From: Hahella sp. CCB-MM4
Lineage (GTDB): Bacteria; Pseudomonadota; Gammaproteobacteria; Pseudomonadales; Oleiphilaceae
Assembly: GCF_002260525.1 (NCBI RefSeq)
Contig: NZ_MRYI01000006.1
Location: 62,001 to 126,000 of the forward strand
Length of the DNA: 64,000 nt
Direction of reading: 5' to 3'
Part shown: positions 1 through 7,808 of the stretch, piece after piece
Numbering within the stretch: position 1 is the stretch's first letter
Layout of the letters: each line of letters starts with the position of its first letter
The notes under the pieces: generated by a model
What the model was told of the DNA's origin: nothing
Databases searched by the model: none
What the model saw: the letters and a program-made list of their open reading frames with translations, nothing else
Position numbers and translations under genes: made by a program

Positions 1-176
1 TCGCCCATGAACTGAAAATGAAAGTTATTGCTGAAGGGGTGGAGAACCAGGAACAGGTGGAATTCCTTACCGATAAAGGCTGCGATTATATGCAGGGCTT
101 TCTGTTTTATTACCCGATGGAAGCGGAGAAAATTCAGGAAATTTTCACCGCCATCCGGGGTGTCGCCAACCATTAA
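1..176 (+). CDS. EAL-domain protein, C-terminal end (partial)
   Basis: The frame beginning at base 3 is open from the window edge and stops at 174-176, giving the last 57 residues of a protein. It contains AEGVENQEQ, then GCDYMQGF and FYYPM, which are the final conserved motifs of EAL-type cyclic-di-GMP phosphodiesterase domains (the AEGVE loop and the DxxQGF strand). The EAL domain therefore ends the protein. The upstream domains (GGDEF, PAS or membrane parts) lie outside the window, so activity and full architecture cannot be judged. No terminator is obvious in the 200 bases before the next gene. Confidence 0.85.
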   Translation, partial: AHELKMKVIAEGVENQEQVEFLTDKGCDYMQGFLFYYPMEAEKIQEIFTAIRGVANH

Positions 177-379
177 TCTGGCCTTCTGTTTATAACGGTA
201 TGCCTAATATCTATTGAATATCTTCATATATCTGACTTGTAACGCCGATTAAGCGGATTATTAGGTTGAATATTCAATTAAAAATGGCAATAGTGTGCCC
301 TTTGATCAGTAGTTAATCTCAACACTGATAATTGAGAGACTACGATGCTCATTTCCCAGCAACCATTTGGAGTTTTGTA

Positions 380-1267
380 ATGGCCAAAAAAGAAAAAGGT
401 ATATTGAAAAAAAATATTCAGAAACTGAGTGACGCACTCGGTAAAGAACTGCAAAAAGCAACTGATCAGGTACAGTCCGTAGTATCTGACTTTTACAAGC
501 AGGCTGAAGACATCCAAAAGCAAATTAAAGAGCCAGTAGTAAAACTCGTTAAAGATTTGGAAGACCTGCGCGAAAAAGAACTCAAGCGGGTACAGGACGA
601 ATACCAAAAAGTTGTAAAAGAAATTACCACTCTGCAGGAACAGTTCCTGGATAAACTGGGTATTGCACCAACCAAACCTGCAACCACCGCCAAGAAGACA
701 ACTGCCAGAAAAACCACTGCGCGCAAGACAACTGCCAAAGCAGCTACCGGAACGTCTACCAGAAAGACAACCACTGCGGCGACAAGAAAAACGACCACCG
801 CAGCGAAAAAACCGGCAGCCAAGAAAACCACTACGGCCGCTAAATCAACGGCAACCAAGGCGCCCGCAGCAAAAGCAGCAGCCACCAAAGCCACAGGAAC
901 TGCAGCTAAAAAGACCACTACCCGCAAGGCTCCGGCCAAGAAAGCGGCTGCAACCAAGACAGCCACTACTGGCACCAAAGCTGCTGCACCAAAAACTGCG
1001 GCCAAAGCTACTGGTACAACTGCCGGAAAAACCACCGCGGCGAAGAAAACCACTACCGCTAAAAAGACGACTACCGCCAGGAAAACAACTGCAGCAGCCA
1101 AGAAAACAACCGCTGCAAGCAAGCCTGCAACAGCCGCCAAGAAACCGGCCACCCGTCGTACTACCAAAAAAGTGGCGGCTCCAGCAGCAAGCACCACGAC
1201 TACCGGGACAGATACCGCTACCGCAAGTGCAGCAAGCACCAACAGCAGCGAGAACACTTCTTCCTGA
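380..1267 (+). CDS. AlgP/histone H1-like Lys-Thr-Ala-rich protein
   Basis: A 295-residue basic protein starting at ATG 380, chosen because GGAG lies 8 bases upstream; an in-frame ATG at 332 lacks a site. Residues 1-95 are charged and heptad-like, predicting a long coiled coil. From about residue 96 to 275 the chain is almost only Ala, Lys, Thr, Pro and Arg in degenerate repeats such as KKTTA, ARKTT and KKPA. The tail ends in a Ser/Thr-rich stretch. This resembles Pseudomonas AlgP and the tail of the phasin PhaF, which bind DNA non-specifically through KPAA repeats. A nucleoid-associated or granule-associated role is inferred. The repeat tail is likely to vary in length between strains. Confidence 0.65.
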   Translation: MAKKEKGILKKNIQKLSDALGKELQKATDQVQSVVSDFYKQAEDIQKQIKEPVVKLVKDLEDLREKELKRVQDEYQKVVKEITTLQEQFLDKLGIAPTKPATTAKKTTARKTTARKTTAKAATGTSTRKTTTAATRKTTTAAKKPAAKKTTTAAKSTATKAPAAKAAATKATGTAAKKTTTRKAPAKKAAATKTATTGTKAAAPKTAAKATGTTAGKTTAAKKTTTAKKTTTARKTTAAAKKTTAASKPATAAKKPATRRTTKKVAAPAASTTTTGTDTATASAASTNSSENTSS

Positions 1268-1278
1268 TCGAAGTGCAA

Positions 1279-1308
1279 AAAAAAGCCTGGTACAAACCAG
1301 GCTTTTTC
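1279..1308. terminator. Bidirectional rho-independent terminator
   Basis: A hairpin with arms AAAAAGCCTGG and CCAGGCTTTTT around a TACAAA loop lies 12 bases after the AlgP-like stop codon and 27 bases beyond the end of the convergent DUF2802 gene. The U-tract reads in both directions, so it probably closes both transcription units. Confidence 0.85.
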
Positions 1309-1334
1309 AGCTTCTTTTTAGAAATGAATCAGTG

Positions 1335-1742
1335 TCAGCGATATCTAGCCTGGCTGGACACCTGACTATTGTGCAATACCTTGATCAAATCCGCTTCGGC
1401 CCTCGACAACCCACAGGTTGTCATCACGTCGTCAACATTGGCTCCCAACGATAACAGCCTGACCGCTTCGTTATAGGAAACCTGTTGAACATCATTGGCT
1501 TCGAATTCCTTTTGCTTCCTTTCGGCAGATTTCAGACGCTGGTCCAATGCAACGACCTTACGTCCGACACCTTTGCCACTGTCTGATACCATCAATAACT
1601 GTTCATTGACTTTATCCAGCTTCATCTCCAAATCCCTGATGCAATGACGCTGCTGCCGAATATATAGCAATAGCGCACCGCCTATAGTGAAGTTTGCTGA
1701 AAGCCCTACCAGGGTTAACCAGCTTGGAATGGCTTCAAACAT
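1335..1742 (-). CDS. DUF2802 family protein at end of chemotaxis operon
   Basis: A 135-residue protein with one N-terminal membrane segment (residues about 8-27), a coiled-coil stretch (35-80) and a C-terminal helix-turn-helix-like part containing YNEAVRLLSLG and CGLSRAEADLI. This is the layout of the DUF2802 proteins that follow cheW in polar-flagellum chemotaxis operons of Pseudomonas and Vibrio. It starts 30 bases after cheW and ends before the shared terminator, so it is the last gene of the parC-parP-cheW unit. The C-terminal part resembles the turn of small DNA-binding helices, but DNA binding is not established and no function is known to me. Confidence 0.8.
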   Translation of the reverse strand: MFEAIPSWLTLVGLSANFTIGGALLLYIRQQRHCIRDLEMKLDKVNEQLLMVSDSGKGVGRKVVALDQRLKSAERKQKEFEANDVQQVSYNEAVRLLSLGANVDDVMTTCGLSRAEADLIKVLHNSQVSSQARYR

Positions 1743-1772
1743 ATCCCTACCCTCTCGTAAGCCGACGTAAAA

Positions 1773-2258
1773 TTAGATCGATGCCAAATCCGACCATTCT
1801 TCTTCAGACATCATTTTTTCGAACTCAACCAAAATGATGAGTTCGCCATTTTTGTTACAGACCCCTTGAATGAATTTGGCACTTTCCTCGTTACCTACAT
1901 TGGGTGCTGTTTCCATTTCAGATTGCCTCAGGTATACCACCTCAGCCACAGAATCCACCAGTATACCGACCACCTGATTATCCACCTCGATCACCACGAT
2001 ACGGGTCTGATCAGTCACTTCGGATTCGGTCAAACCAAAGCGCTTCCGGGTATCAATCACTGTCACCACATTACCACGGAGGTTGATGATCCCCAGCACA
2101 TAGTCGGGCGCCCCAGGTACCGGGGCAATTTCGGTATACCGCAAAACCTCCTGGATCTGCATCACATTAATGCCATATGTTTCGTGATCCAGTTGAAAGG
2201 TCACGTACTGCAGAATTGGATCGTCAGAACTTTGGCCTTGTCCGGTTTGGGATGCCAT
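1773..2258 (-). CDS. cheW: Chemotaxis coupling protein CheW
   Basis: CheW links chemoreceptors to the kinase CheA in the polar array. The 161-residue protein carries the full CheW fold: YVTFQLDHETYGINVMQIQEVL near the N-terminus, then the NLRGNVVTVIDTRKRFG strand-turn-strand and a C-terminal LVEFEKMM strand. ATG 2258 was chosen because AGAGG lies nine bases upstream; a TTG three codons earlier is in frame but overlaps the spacing region. It follows parP after a 240-base gap and is followed closely by the DUF2802 gene. Confidence 0.95.
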   Translation of the reverse strand: MASQTGQGQSSDDPILQYVTFQLDHETYGINVMQIQEVLRYTEIAPVPGAPDYVLGIINLRGNVVTVIDTRKRFGLTESEVTDQTRIVVIEVDNQVVGILVDSVAEVVYLRQSEMETAPNVGNEESAKFIQGVCNKNGELIILVEFEKMMSEEEWSDLASI

Positions 2259-2498
2259 AGTGATCAACCTCTTGTTAGCAAACCTAGCGCTCGATATCGT
2301 ATTTCCAGTGCCTGACCTTCATGGGAATCATCCTTGTACACTTCGTCCGACATTGGAATTTGGCGTCAATAATTCAACACTTCTAAGTATTTAATATAGA
2401 ACAACGCACGATCTATGCCAGCCCAATTGAAGTGAAATTTTGACAAAGCAGAAAGGAAGAGGCGGAAGCGATTCCCTTACAAATTAGCACTATGTCCC

Positions 2499-3746
2499 TT
2501 ATTTATGGTCCGACTGAGTCACTGTGGAAGCAGCGGACCCTAGAAGCTTCTCAAATCCTGAGACATCAATCAAGGCACACATATGGGTGATGACGGTTCC
2601 TGCCAGCCATGGTCGCTTGGAACGCTCACTTCGCCACTTGACCTCTTCGGGGTCAAGAGTGAATGCCTCAGCAATGTTATCGCAGGCCAGCACCCATTCA
2701 GAATCCTGCAGTCGTACCAGATATTTCAAGCCATCCAGCCAATTGGCCGAATAGCGCTCCGGCATTACCCAGAGAGCTGTATCCACCACTTTGAGGTTAA
2801 GGTCTCCATAGGGAAACAGCCCCAGAAACCACTTGGGCATGCCAAACAAAGGCGTCAATTCAGAATCCAACGCATATACCCCGCCCAGAGATACCAGTGG
2901 TACTGCCAGCTTTAAACCCGCAACGTTAAACAACAGGCACTCAAATCTGTCCTGAGCCCAGGCAGGCCTCTCGTTTGGCCACTCACCATCTGGAGTTCCG
3001 ACATCCTGAGATACGACTGCGACCACATCTTCCGCCGCATCCTCCACCACTTCCACTGGTTCTTCAACGACGTTTTGACGCTCCACCTTCACTTGAGGTT
3101 CCGGTGCGTCAAATTTATGACGATGTATAGTGTCCGGAGACGGAGTCTCCTGCTTCTGTTCAGGCTTTACTGCAGTTTTGGTCTCAACCGGCTTGATGTC
3201 AGGAGACACTTCCGCTTTGACCGCTGGTTTACTGGAAACTTCTGTCGACATTCTGAGCGCAGCTGTTTTTGTTGTAACAGCAGTCTTCTCTTCCTCGGCG
3301 ACCGGAATTCTAAGTTGAAGCTTCGGCTTGAATTTTAGTTTTGGCGGCTCCAGTTCCTGCAGTGGTCGAGCCTTAGCGACAGGCCCCTTCTCGCGGCTGG
3401 CAAGCCAATCCTCCCTGGCTCTCTGAAGAAGAGAGTCGGCATGCTCTGTAGGCTCGTGAAGCTGCCTACTGCCAGATGGATATAACTGATCGCCAGAGTC
3501 AGCTTCTGCAGCTATGTTTATACCGCCGGCAGCAGGCGCTTCTCCGACGATCGCAGGCGAATCAGATACAGAAGCCTGCATAGTTCTATTTTTATCACCA
3601 GGGCTTTTATTTTCACTACCAGGAGCCTTCTTTTCACTACCTGGAGTTTTTTCTTCACTGGCGGAAACTGGGCGCAACAGATCATCGAGATAATCCATTA
3701 TCGCCTGATCGGCTTCATTAGGGTCTGCAAAACGTTTATCAGACAT
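2499..3746 (-). CDS. parP: ParP: CheW-like array-positioning protein
   Basis: A 415-residue protein with a long acidic, Pro/Glu/Lys-rich N-terminal region (about 1-255) and a C-terminal CheW-like domain (about 256-400; RFECLLFNVAGLKLAVPL opens it and LACDNIAEAF is inside). In Vibrio, ParP's C-terminal array-integration domain binds CheA and receptors, while its N-terminal part binds the ATPase ParC, holding chemoreceptor arrays at the pole. The order parC-parP-cheW here is the same, which supports this name over plain CheW. ATG 3746 is taken as the start; a GTG two codons upstream is possible. Three seven-residue repeats lie near residues 31-51. Confidence 0.8.
   Translation of the reverse strand: MSDKRFADPNEADQAIMDYLDDLLRPVSASEEKTPGSEKKAPGSENKSPGDKNRTMQASVSDSPAIVGEAPAAGGINIAAEADSGDQLYPSGSRQLHEPTEHADSLLQRAREDWLASREKGPVAKARPLQELEPPKLKFKPKLQLRIPVAEEEKTAVTTKTAALRMSTEVSSKPAVKAEVSPDIKPVETKTAVKPEQKQETPSPDTIHRHKFDAPEPQVKVERQNVVEEPVEVVEDAAEDVVAVVSQDVGTPDGEWPNERPAWAQDRFECLLFNVAGLKLAVPLVSLGGVYALDSELTPLFGMPKWFLGLFPYGDLNLKVVDTALWVMPERYSANWLDGLKYLVRLQDSEWVLACDNIAEAFTLDPEEVKWRSERSKRPWLAGTVITHMCALIDVSGFEKLLGSAASTVTQSDHK
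3594..3656 (-). repeat. Three 21-bp in-frame repeats in parP linker
   Basis: The coding strand holds three consecutive units translating as EEKTPGS, EKKAPGS and ENKSPGD. The DNA copies are similar but not identical. They lengthen the disordered ParP linker without changing the frame. Confidence 0.75.
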
Positions 3747-3769
3747 CGACACAACTCATCCGTACCGGG

Positions 3770-4585
3770 TTAGGCCTGGGAGGCAGACTTTTCCGGTGAA
3801 CCGGAAGCCACTCCGACATTGGCCTCGATCAGGTCCTCCAACAGCTTTCGGTAACCTCTGACGCCATGGGTCATAGAGTCGAAGGCGGAGGGTATCACGC
3901 CGGCCTTACTGGCATCCCGGAACTTGGTGTCGACGGGAATGGCATAACGCCAGACTTCGTCAGGATATTGCTTGCGCAAGGTTCTAAAGGTATTTACAGA
4001 AGCCTGAGTGCGACGGTCAAACATGGTGGGGATTATGGTGTAAGTCAGAACGCTCCTCTGACTCTTCATTACCATACCGAGTGTATGCAGCATGCGCTCC
4101 AGCCCTTTCAGCGCCAGGAACTCTGTCTGAACAGGAATCAGAATATGCTGACTGGCCGCCAGGGAGTTGATCAGCAGCACACCCAGCACCGGGGTGTTAT
4201 CCAGAAAAGCATAATCATATTCATCCCACAGATGGGCCAGGGTCTTCGAGATAATCAGCCCCATCCCTTCAACACCCACCATCTTGCGTTCCAGAGTTGC
4301 CTGAGCCGTAGAAGCCGGAATCATTTTCAGGTTCGGGTGAGAGGTATCCCGCACCAATTGACGAGGAAGATCTGCGGGCACCTTACCGTTGTGCATGAAG
4401 AGATCGTATACACTCCCTCTCTGGGTATCCGGATCAAATCCGAAATAGGACGATAGGGAGCCATGCGGATCCAGATCCAGCATGAGCACACGCTTACCTT
4501 GCTCTGCCAGCAACCCTGCCAGTGATACCGTGGTGGTCGTTTTCCCCACACCACCTTTCTGGTTTGCAACTGTCCAAATACGCAC
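3770..4585 (-). CDS. parC: ParC: ParA-family ATPase positioning chemotaxis arrays
   Basis: A 271-residue ParA/Soj-type P-loop ATPase. The deviant Walker A KGGVGKTTTT is at residues about 10-19, the Walker A' DLDPHG follows at about 38, and a switch region LDNTPVLGVL is present. Its place between motD and parP, rather than beside a parB, identifies it as the chemotaxis ParC. In Vibrio and Pseudomonas this ATPase sits at the flagellated pole and recruits arrays through ParP. The start is GTG at 4585, preceded by GGGGGA. It probably begins a transcription unit of its own, because a 404-base gap separates it from motD. Confidence 0.85.
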   Translation of the reverse strand: MRIWTVANQKGGVGKTTTTVSLAGLLAEQGKRVLMLDLDPHGSLSSYFGFDPDTQRGSVYDLFMHNGKVPADLPRQLVRDTSHPNLKMIPASTAQATLERKMVGVEGMGLIISKTLAHLWDEYDYAFLDNTPVLGVLLINSLAASQHILIPVQTEFLALKGLERMLHTLGMVMKSQRSVLTYTIIPTMFDRRTQASVNTFRTLRKQYPDEVWRYAIPVDTKFRDASKAGVIPSAFDSMTHGVRGYRKLLEDLIEANVGVASGSPEKSASQA

Positions 4586-4653
4586 CAGGGATATCCCCCA
4601 AAATGTTGATGTCGATGAAATCAGTCAGTGTTGCGGCCGCACATGATCATGCA

Positions 4654-4685
4654 GCGGTATTCTCATTATGCGGTATTCTCATTAT
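4654..4685 (-). repeat. Perfect 16-bp tandem duplication upstream of parC
   Basis: GCGGTATTCTCATTAT occurs twice head to tail on the plus strand. On the minus strand each copy begins ATAATGAGAATA, so each offers an ATG followed by AGA ATA CCG; parC itself starts GTG CGT ATT. Confidence 0.9.
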
Positions 4686-4920
4686 AGTGCCGCCAGCTGG
4701 TTCACGCTCCCCTGCTTTTGAGGCTTACCTGCTTTCATGCCTCGCAGGCGGCAAGTCCTTTCCGGTTTAAAGACAATTTATTGTCATTATGCCTTATTTT
4801 GCTATGTAACTGACTACTCTGGGAAATTTAGCAGAAAGCGTGCCATATGGAGGGTATTCAAAGCACAGACATTCAATGTTTGGATCGGAAGCAGAGACCT
4901 TCAAAAGGAAAAAGCACAAC

Positions 4921-4954
4921 CTGTAGGGGCGAACCTATGTGTTCGCCCCTACAG
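4921..4954. repeat. 14-bp perfect palindrome with GTAGGGGCGAAC arms
   Basis: Arms CTGTAGGGGCGAAC and GTTCGCCCCTACAG flank the loop CTATGT. Palindromes with TGTAGGGGCGAAC arms recur in many unrelated bacterial genomes as short intergenic repeats. It sits 35 bases after the motD stop codon and could also act as its transcript end, although the minus-strand side has only a weak, offset T-tract. Confidence 0.8.
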
Positions 4955-4989
4955 TGCCAGAGATGTATCGCATTGACTGTGGATGAAAA

Positions 4990-5775
4990 TCAACGGCGCA
5001 CGGTCAGGCGGACTTTTTCATCCCTGGCAATCAGCAATACCACCCGGCGGTTACGCTGTCGCCCCTCAGCAGTATCGTTGCGGGCGATGGGCTGAAATTC
5101 ACCATAGCCGACCGCCGCCATGCGTTTGGGGTCCACTCCGCCAAATGCCAGCAGTCGCACAACCGCCGAAGAGCGTGCTGCCGAGAGCTCCCAGTTAGAT
5201 GGGTACACCGGACTCCGTATCGGTACATTATCCGTAAAACCTTCAACCAGGATGGCGTTTGGGTAGTCTTTCAGGATGGCTGCAATGGAGTCGAGCAAAG
5301 GAAAGGCTGGATCCACCGGAACGGCATCGCCGCTACTGAACAGCAGATTATTGCGCAAGGACAACTCTATCCATTCATCATTGGCATTCACCGATACCAA
5401 ACCATCGCCGATAAGCTTTTTAAGACTGGAACTGAAGCGATCAGCCATCTGCTTCAATGCACCTTCCGCATCCAGGTTGCCAGACCCGCCTACGGGCTGT
5501 TTGTCCTGACTTTCAAAGGGCTGAACGATCGGTGACTCGCTTTTGGGTGGAGAAGATGTCTGCTGTCCCACCTGTATAGGATTCATGCTTTTCTGGGTAG
5601 CATTGAAAACCCCTTCCAGGGTTTCAGACAGGACCTTGTATTTGCCTTCGTTCACAGACGAAACCGAATACATCACCACAAAAAACGCAAACAACAGGGT
5701 AATAAAGTCAGCGTAGGAAACCAGCCAGCGTTCATGGCTATGAGAGTCATCGTGGCGAGGTTTACGTCTCATCAT
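4990..5775 (-). CDS. motD: Flagellar stator protein MotD (MotB family)
   Basis: A 261-residue MotB-type stator subunit. The N-terminal membrane segment (about 17-38) carries YADFITLLFAFFVVMY with the conserved channel aspartate in YAD. A linker and plug region of about 100 residues follows, then an OmpA-like peptidoglycan-binding domain (about 130-255) with NWELSAARSSAVVR and GYGEFQPIARND. MotC and MotD form the second stator pair known from Pseudomonas, encoded with cheB as here. The start is in a duplicated 14-bp initiation region; ATG 5775 is preferred because AAGGG lies six bases upstream. The coupling ion cannot be read from the sequence. Confidence 0.93.
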   Translation of the reverse strand: MMRRKPRHDDSHSHERWLVSYADFITLLFAFFVVMYSVSSVNEGKYKVLSETLEGVFNATQKSMNPIQVGQQTSSPPKSESPIVQPFESQDKQPVGGSGNLDAEGALKQMADRFSSSLKKLIGDGLVSVNANDEWIELSLRNNLLFSSGDAVPVDPAFPLLDSIAAILKDYPNAILVEGFTDNVPIRSPVYPSNWELSAARSSAVVRLLAFGGVDPKRMAAVGYGEFQPIARNDTAEGRQRNRRVVLLIARDEKVRLTVRR

Positions 5776-5800
5776 CTGTCACCCTTCATCTGTCACCCTT
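5773..5800 (-). repeat. Duplicated motD initiation region (14 bp x 2)
   Basis: On the minus strand AAGGGTGACAGATG occurs twice in tandem, each copy with a Shine-Dalgarno-like AAGGG and an ATG. The upstream ATG opens a five-codon frame, MKGDR, whose TGA stop overlaps the ATGATG of motD. Confidence 0.9.
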
Positions 5801-5844
5801 CTCGTCAGGGAATGAGTGAAGTATAGGCTGAATCAATTCGGGCA

Positions 5845-6588
5845 TTAACTATCAATGAACCCTTTCAGCTTAAGCTCAATGGCTTTGGGGTTTTCACCTT
5901 CAGCAATGGCGACGACACCTTCGATCATCATTTCCCGATACAGTGACTGCTCATAGACAATGCCCTTGAGCTTATTGGCAATGGGAAAGTAAAACAGGTT
6001 AGCCAAAGCCACGCCGTAAATGGTGGCCACAAATGCTGTCGCAATTCCCGGTCCAAGCATGGAGGGATCCTCCAGATGACGCATCACCTGAATCAATCCC
6101 AGCACAGCGCCTAAAATTCCCAGTGTGGGAGCATAGCCGCCCATCGCTTCATACACTTTAGAGCTGTTGAGATCCCGCTGTTCGCGGCTCCCCAGTTCCA
6201 GTTCCATCACATTTCTGATCGATTCCGGTTCCGCACCGTCGACCAGTAGCTGCAGGCCTTTTCTGGAGAACGGGTCTGGCTCCTTCTCTGCAATCTCTTC
6301 CAGTCCCAGTAAACCTTCCTTGCGCGCCACCATGCTCCAGTTAATCAGTTTGTCTATGCCGGATTGAAAGTTGATATAGGGGGGCAAAAACACCCAACCA
6401 AACTGAATCAGGGAACGCTTTAGAACAGGCGCTGAATGCTGAAGGGAAATGGCACCGATTGTGCCGCCCACAACGATCATGGCAGCCGGGAGATTCAGGA
6501 GGGCCGAAACTTCGCCTCCCTCAATGATATTGCCGCCGATGATGGCCACAAAGGCAATCAGTACGCCGACTATGCTTAAAATATCCAT
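5845..6588 (-). CDS. motC: Flagellar stator protein MotC (MotA family)
   Basis: The 247-residue MotA-type partner of MotD, with four predicted membrane segments: about 3-20 and 33-50 near the start, and a pair around 150-200. The conserved region YAPTLGILGAVLGLIQVM precedes the third segment, and the cytoplasmic loop between segments two and three contains the charged residues that meet FliG. The start is ATG 6588, one base after the cheB stop codon; this gives the normal N-terminus MDILSIVGVL. Tight spacing implies co-translation with cheB. A 69-base gap separates it from motD. Confidence 0.93.
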   Translation of the reverse strand: MDILSIVGVLIAFVAIIGGNIIEGGEVSALLNLPAAMIVVGGTIGAISLQHSAPVLKRSLIQFGWVFLPPYINFQSGIDKLINWSMVARKEGLLGLEEIAEKEPDPFSRKGLQLLVDGAEPESIRNVMELELGSREQRDLNSSKVYEAMGGYAPTLGILGAVLGLIQVMRHLEDPSMLGPGIATAFVATIYGVALANLFYFPIANKLKGIVYEQSLYREMMIEGVVAIAEGENPKAIELKLKGFIDS

Positions 6589-6589
6589 T

Positions 6590-7753
6590 TTAGGAGACGC
6601 TTTCCACCATTCGAGCTGCAAACTCATCCAGAGACAAAATGTCATCCGCCAGCCCGGCAGTAGCCACAGCCATCGGCATACCATAGATCACACTGGATTC
6701 TTCGTCCTGCGCCCAGATTGTAGCGCCGCTATCCCTGAGCATACGACAACCTTCGCGTCCATCTGCCCCCATTCCTGTCAGAATGATACCCAGCACCTTG
6801 CCGGGGAAGGTTTTGGCGGCGGACCCAAAGGTGACATCCACGCAGGGTTTATAGTGTAGTCTCTCATCTCCATCCAGGATCTTAACCCGGGCTGATCCTC
6901 CAGATCGCTCAATCAAAGTTTGTTTGCCGCCGGGAGCAATATAGGCAACCCCCGGTTTCAGTACTTCGCCATTCTCCACTTGCTTGACGCCAATCGCCGA
7001 CAGTCGGTTGAGGCGCTCCGCAAAGGCTGGAGTAAAGGTGGCCGGCATGTGCTGCACCAGTACCAATGGTTTGGGGAAGTTGGCCGGTAACTGAGTCAGT
7101 ATCTTCTGCAATGCGACAGGGCCACCGGTAGAGGTTCCGATTAACACCACACTGGCATTGACCTTTTGGCCTTTCCGGGAGGGCGGCCTTTTGATTTCCT
7201 GCTTGGCCGGTGCCGAAGGGGTATCTTTTTTCAGCGGCGCTGCGGGTGAAGGTGTACGACTTATTGGCGACGGTTTAACCGGTGTAACACTCGGCTTCGC
7301 CGGCCTGGCGACCGGTTGTACAGGCGCAGAAGCTTTGCTTGCCGCAGCTCCCCGTCGGCTGCCGGATACCGCCATTATACGATCGTGCAGCAGGGCCTTT
7401 ATGCGTGAGGCATCTCCAGACATTGCCTCAAAACTCTTGGGCAGGAAGTCTACCGCCCCCGCTTCAAGAGCATCAAAGGTCACCCTCGCCCCTTCATATG
7501 TCAGGGAGGAAAACATGATCACCGGCGTCGGATTGGTCCGCATGATCTCTTTGACCGCGGAAATACCATCCATCACCGGCATTTCATAATCCATGGTGAT
7601 GACATCCGGTTTGAGTCGGGATGCCAAATCAATTGCCTCTCTTCCGTTGGTGGCTGCTCCGACGACCTCAATGTCTGTCATAGGTTGCAGGATTTCACTC
7701 AGGCGGCGCCTGAAAAATCCGGAATCATCTACAATGAGGACCTTAACGGCCAT
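6590..7753 (-). CDS. cheB: Chemotaxis methylesterase/deamidase CheB
   Basis: A 387-residue protein-glutamate methylesterase that removes methyl groups from chemoreceptors when phosphorylated by CheA. The receiver domain (1-120) has the acidic pair DD at 9-10 and phospho-acceptor D55 in TMDYEMPVMDG. A Pro/Ala/Lys-rich linker of about 60 residues follows. The catalytic domain has GTSTGGPVAL (active Ser), QHMPATFTPAFAERL (His) and GADGREG (Asp). Start ATG 7753 gives the family's usual MAVKVLIVDDSGFF beginning. It ends one base before motC. Confidence 0.97.
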   Translation of the reverse strand: MAVKVLIVDDSGFFRRRLSEILQPMTDIEVVGAATNGREAIDLASRLKPDVITMDYEMPVMDGISAVKEIMRTNPTPVIMFSSLTYEGARVTFDALEAGAVDFLPKSFEAMSGDASRIKALLHDRIMAVSGSRRGAAASKASAPVQPVARPAKPSVTPVKPSPISRTPSPAAPLKKDTPSAPAKQEIKRPPSRKGQKVNASVVLIGTSTGGPVALQKILTQLPANFPKPLVLVQHMPATFTPAFAERLNRLSAIGVKQVENGEVLKPGVAYIAPGGKQTLIERSGGSARVKILDGDERLHYKPCVDVTFGSAAKTFPGKVLGIILTGMGADGREGCRMLRDSGATIWAQDEESSVIYGMPMAVATAGLADDILSLDEFAARMVESVS

Positions 7754-7808
7754 TCAAACTACGCCCCCTGCTTCCTCATGTTGCCAAGTAAAAATTCTCC
7801 GGACATGC

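Larger units (their letters stand above)
4586..4989. other. 404-bp intergenic region between motD and parC
   Basis: No convincing gene is seen. It holds a perfect 16-bp tandem duplication (4654-4685), a 14-bp perfect inverted repeat (4921-4954) and, on the minus strand, a TATAAT hexamer at the upstream edge of the tandem repeat (about 4682-4687) without a good -35 partner. It probably contains the promoter for parC-parP-cheW and the end of the motD transcript. Confidence 0.5.

Noticed and set aside
493-1278. A long hydrophobic frame antisense to the AlgP-like gene
   Set aside because: It is the complement of the Lys/Thr/Ala codons (AAG, ACC, GCC read as Leu, Val, Ala). There is no start site and no known family.
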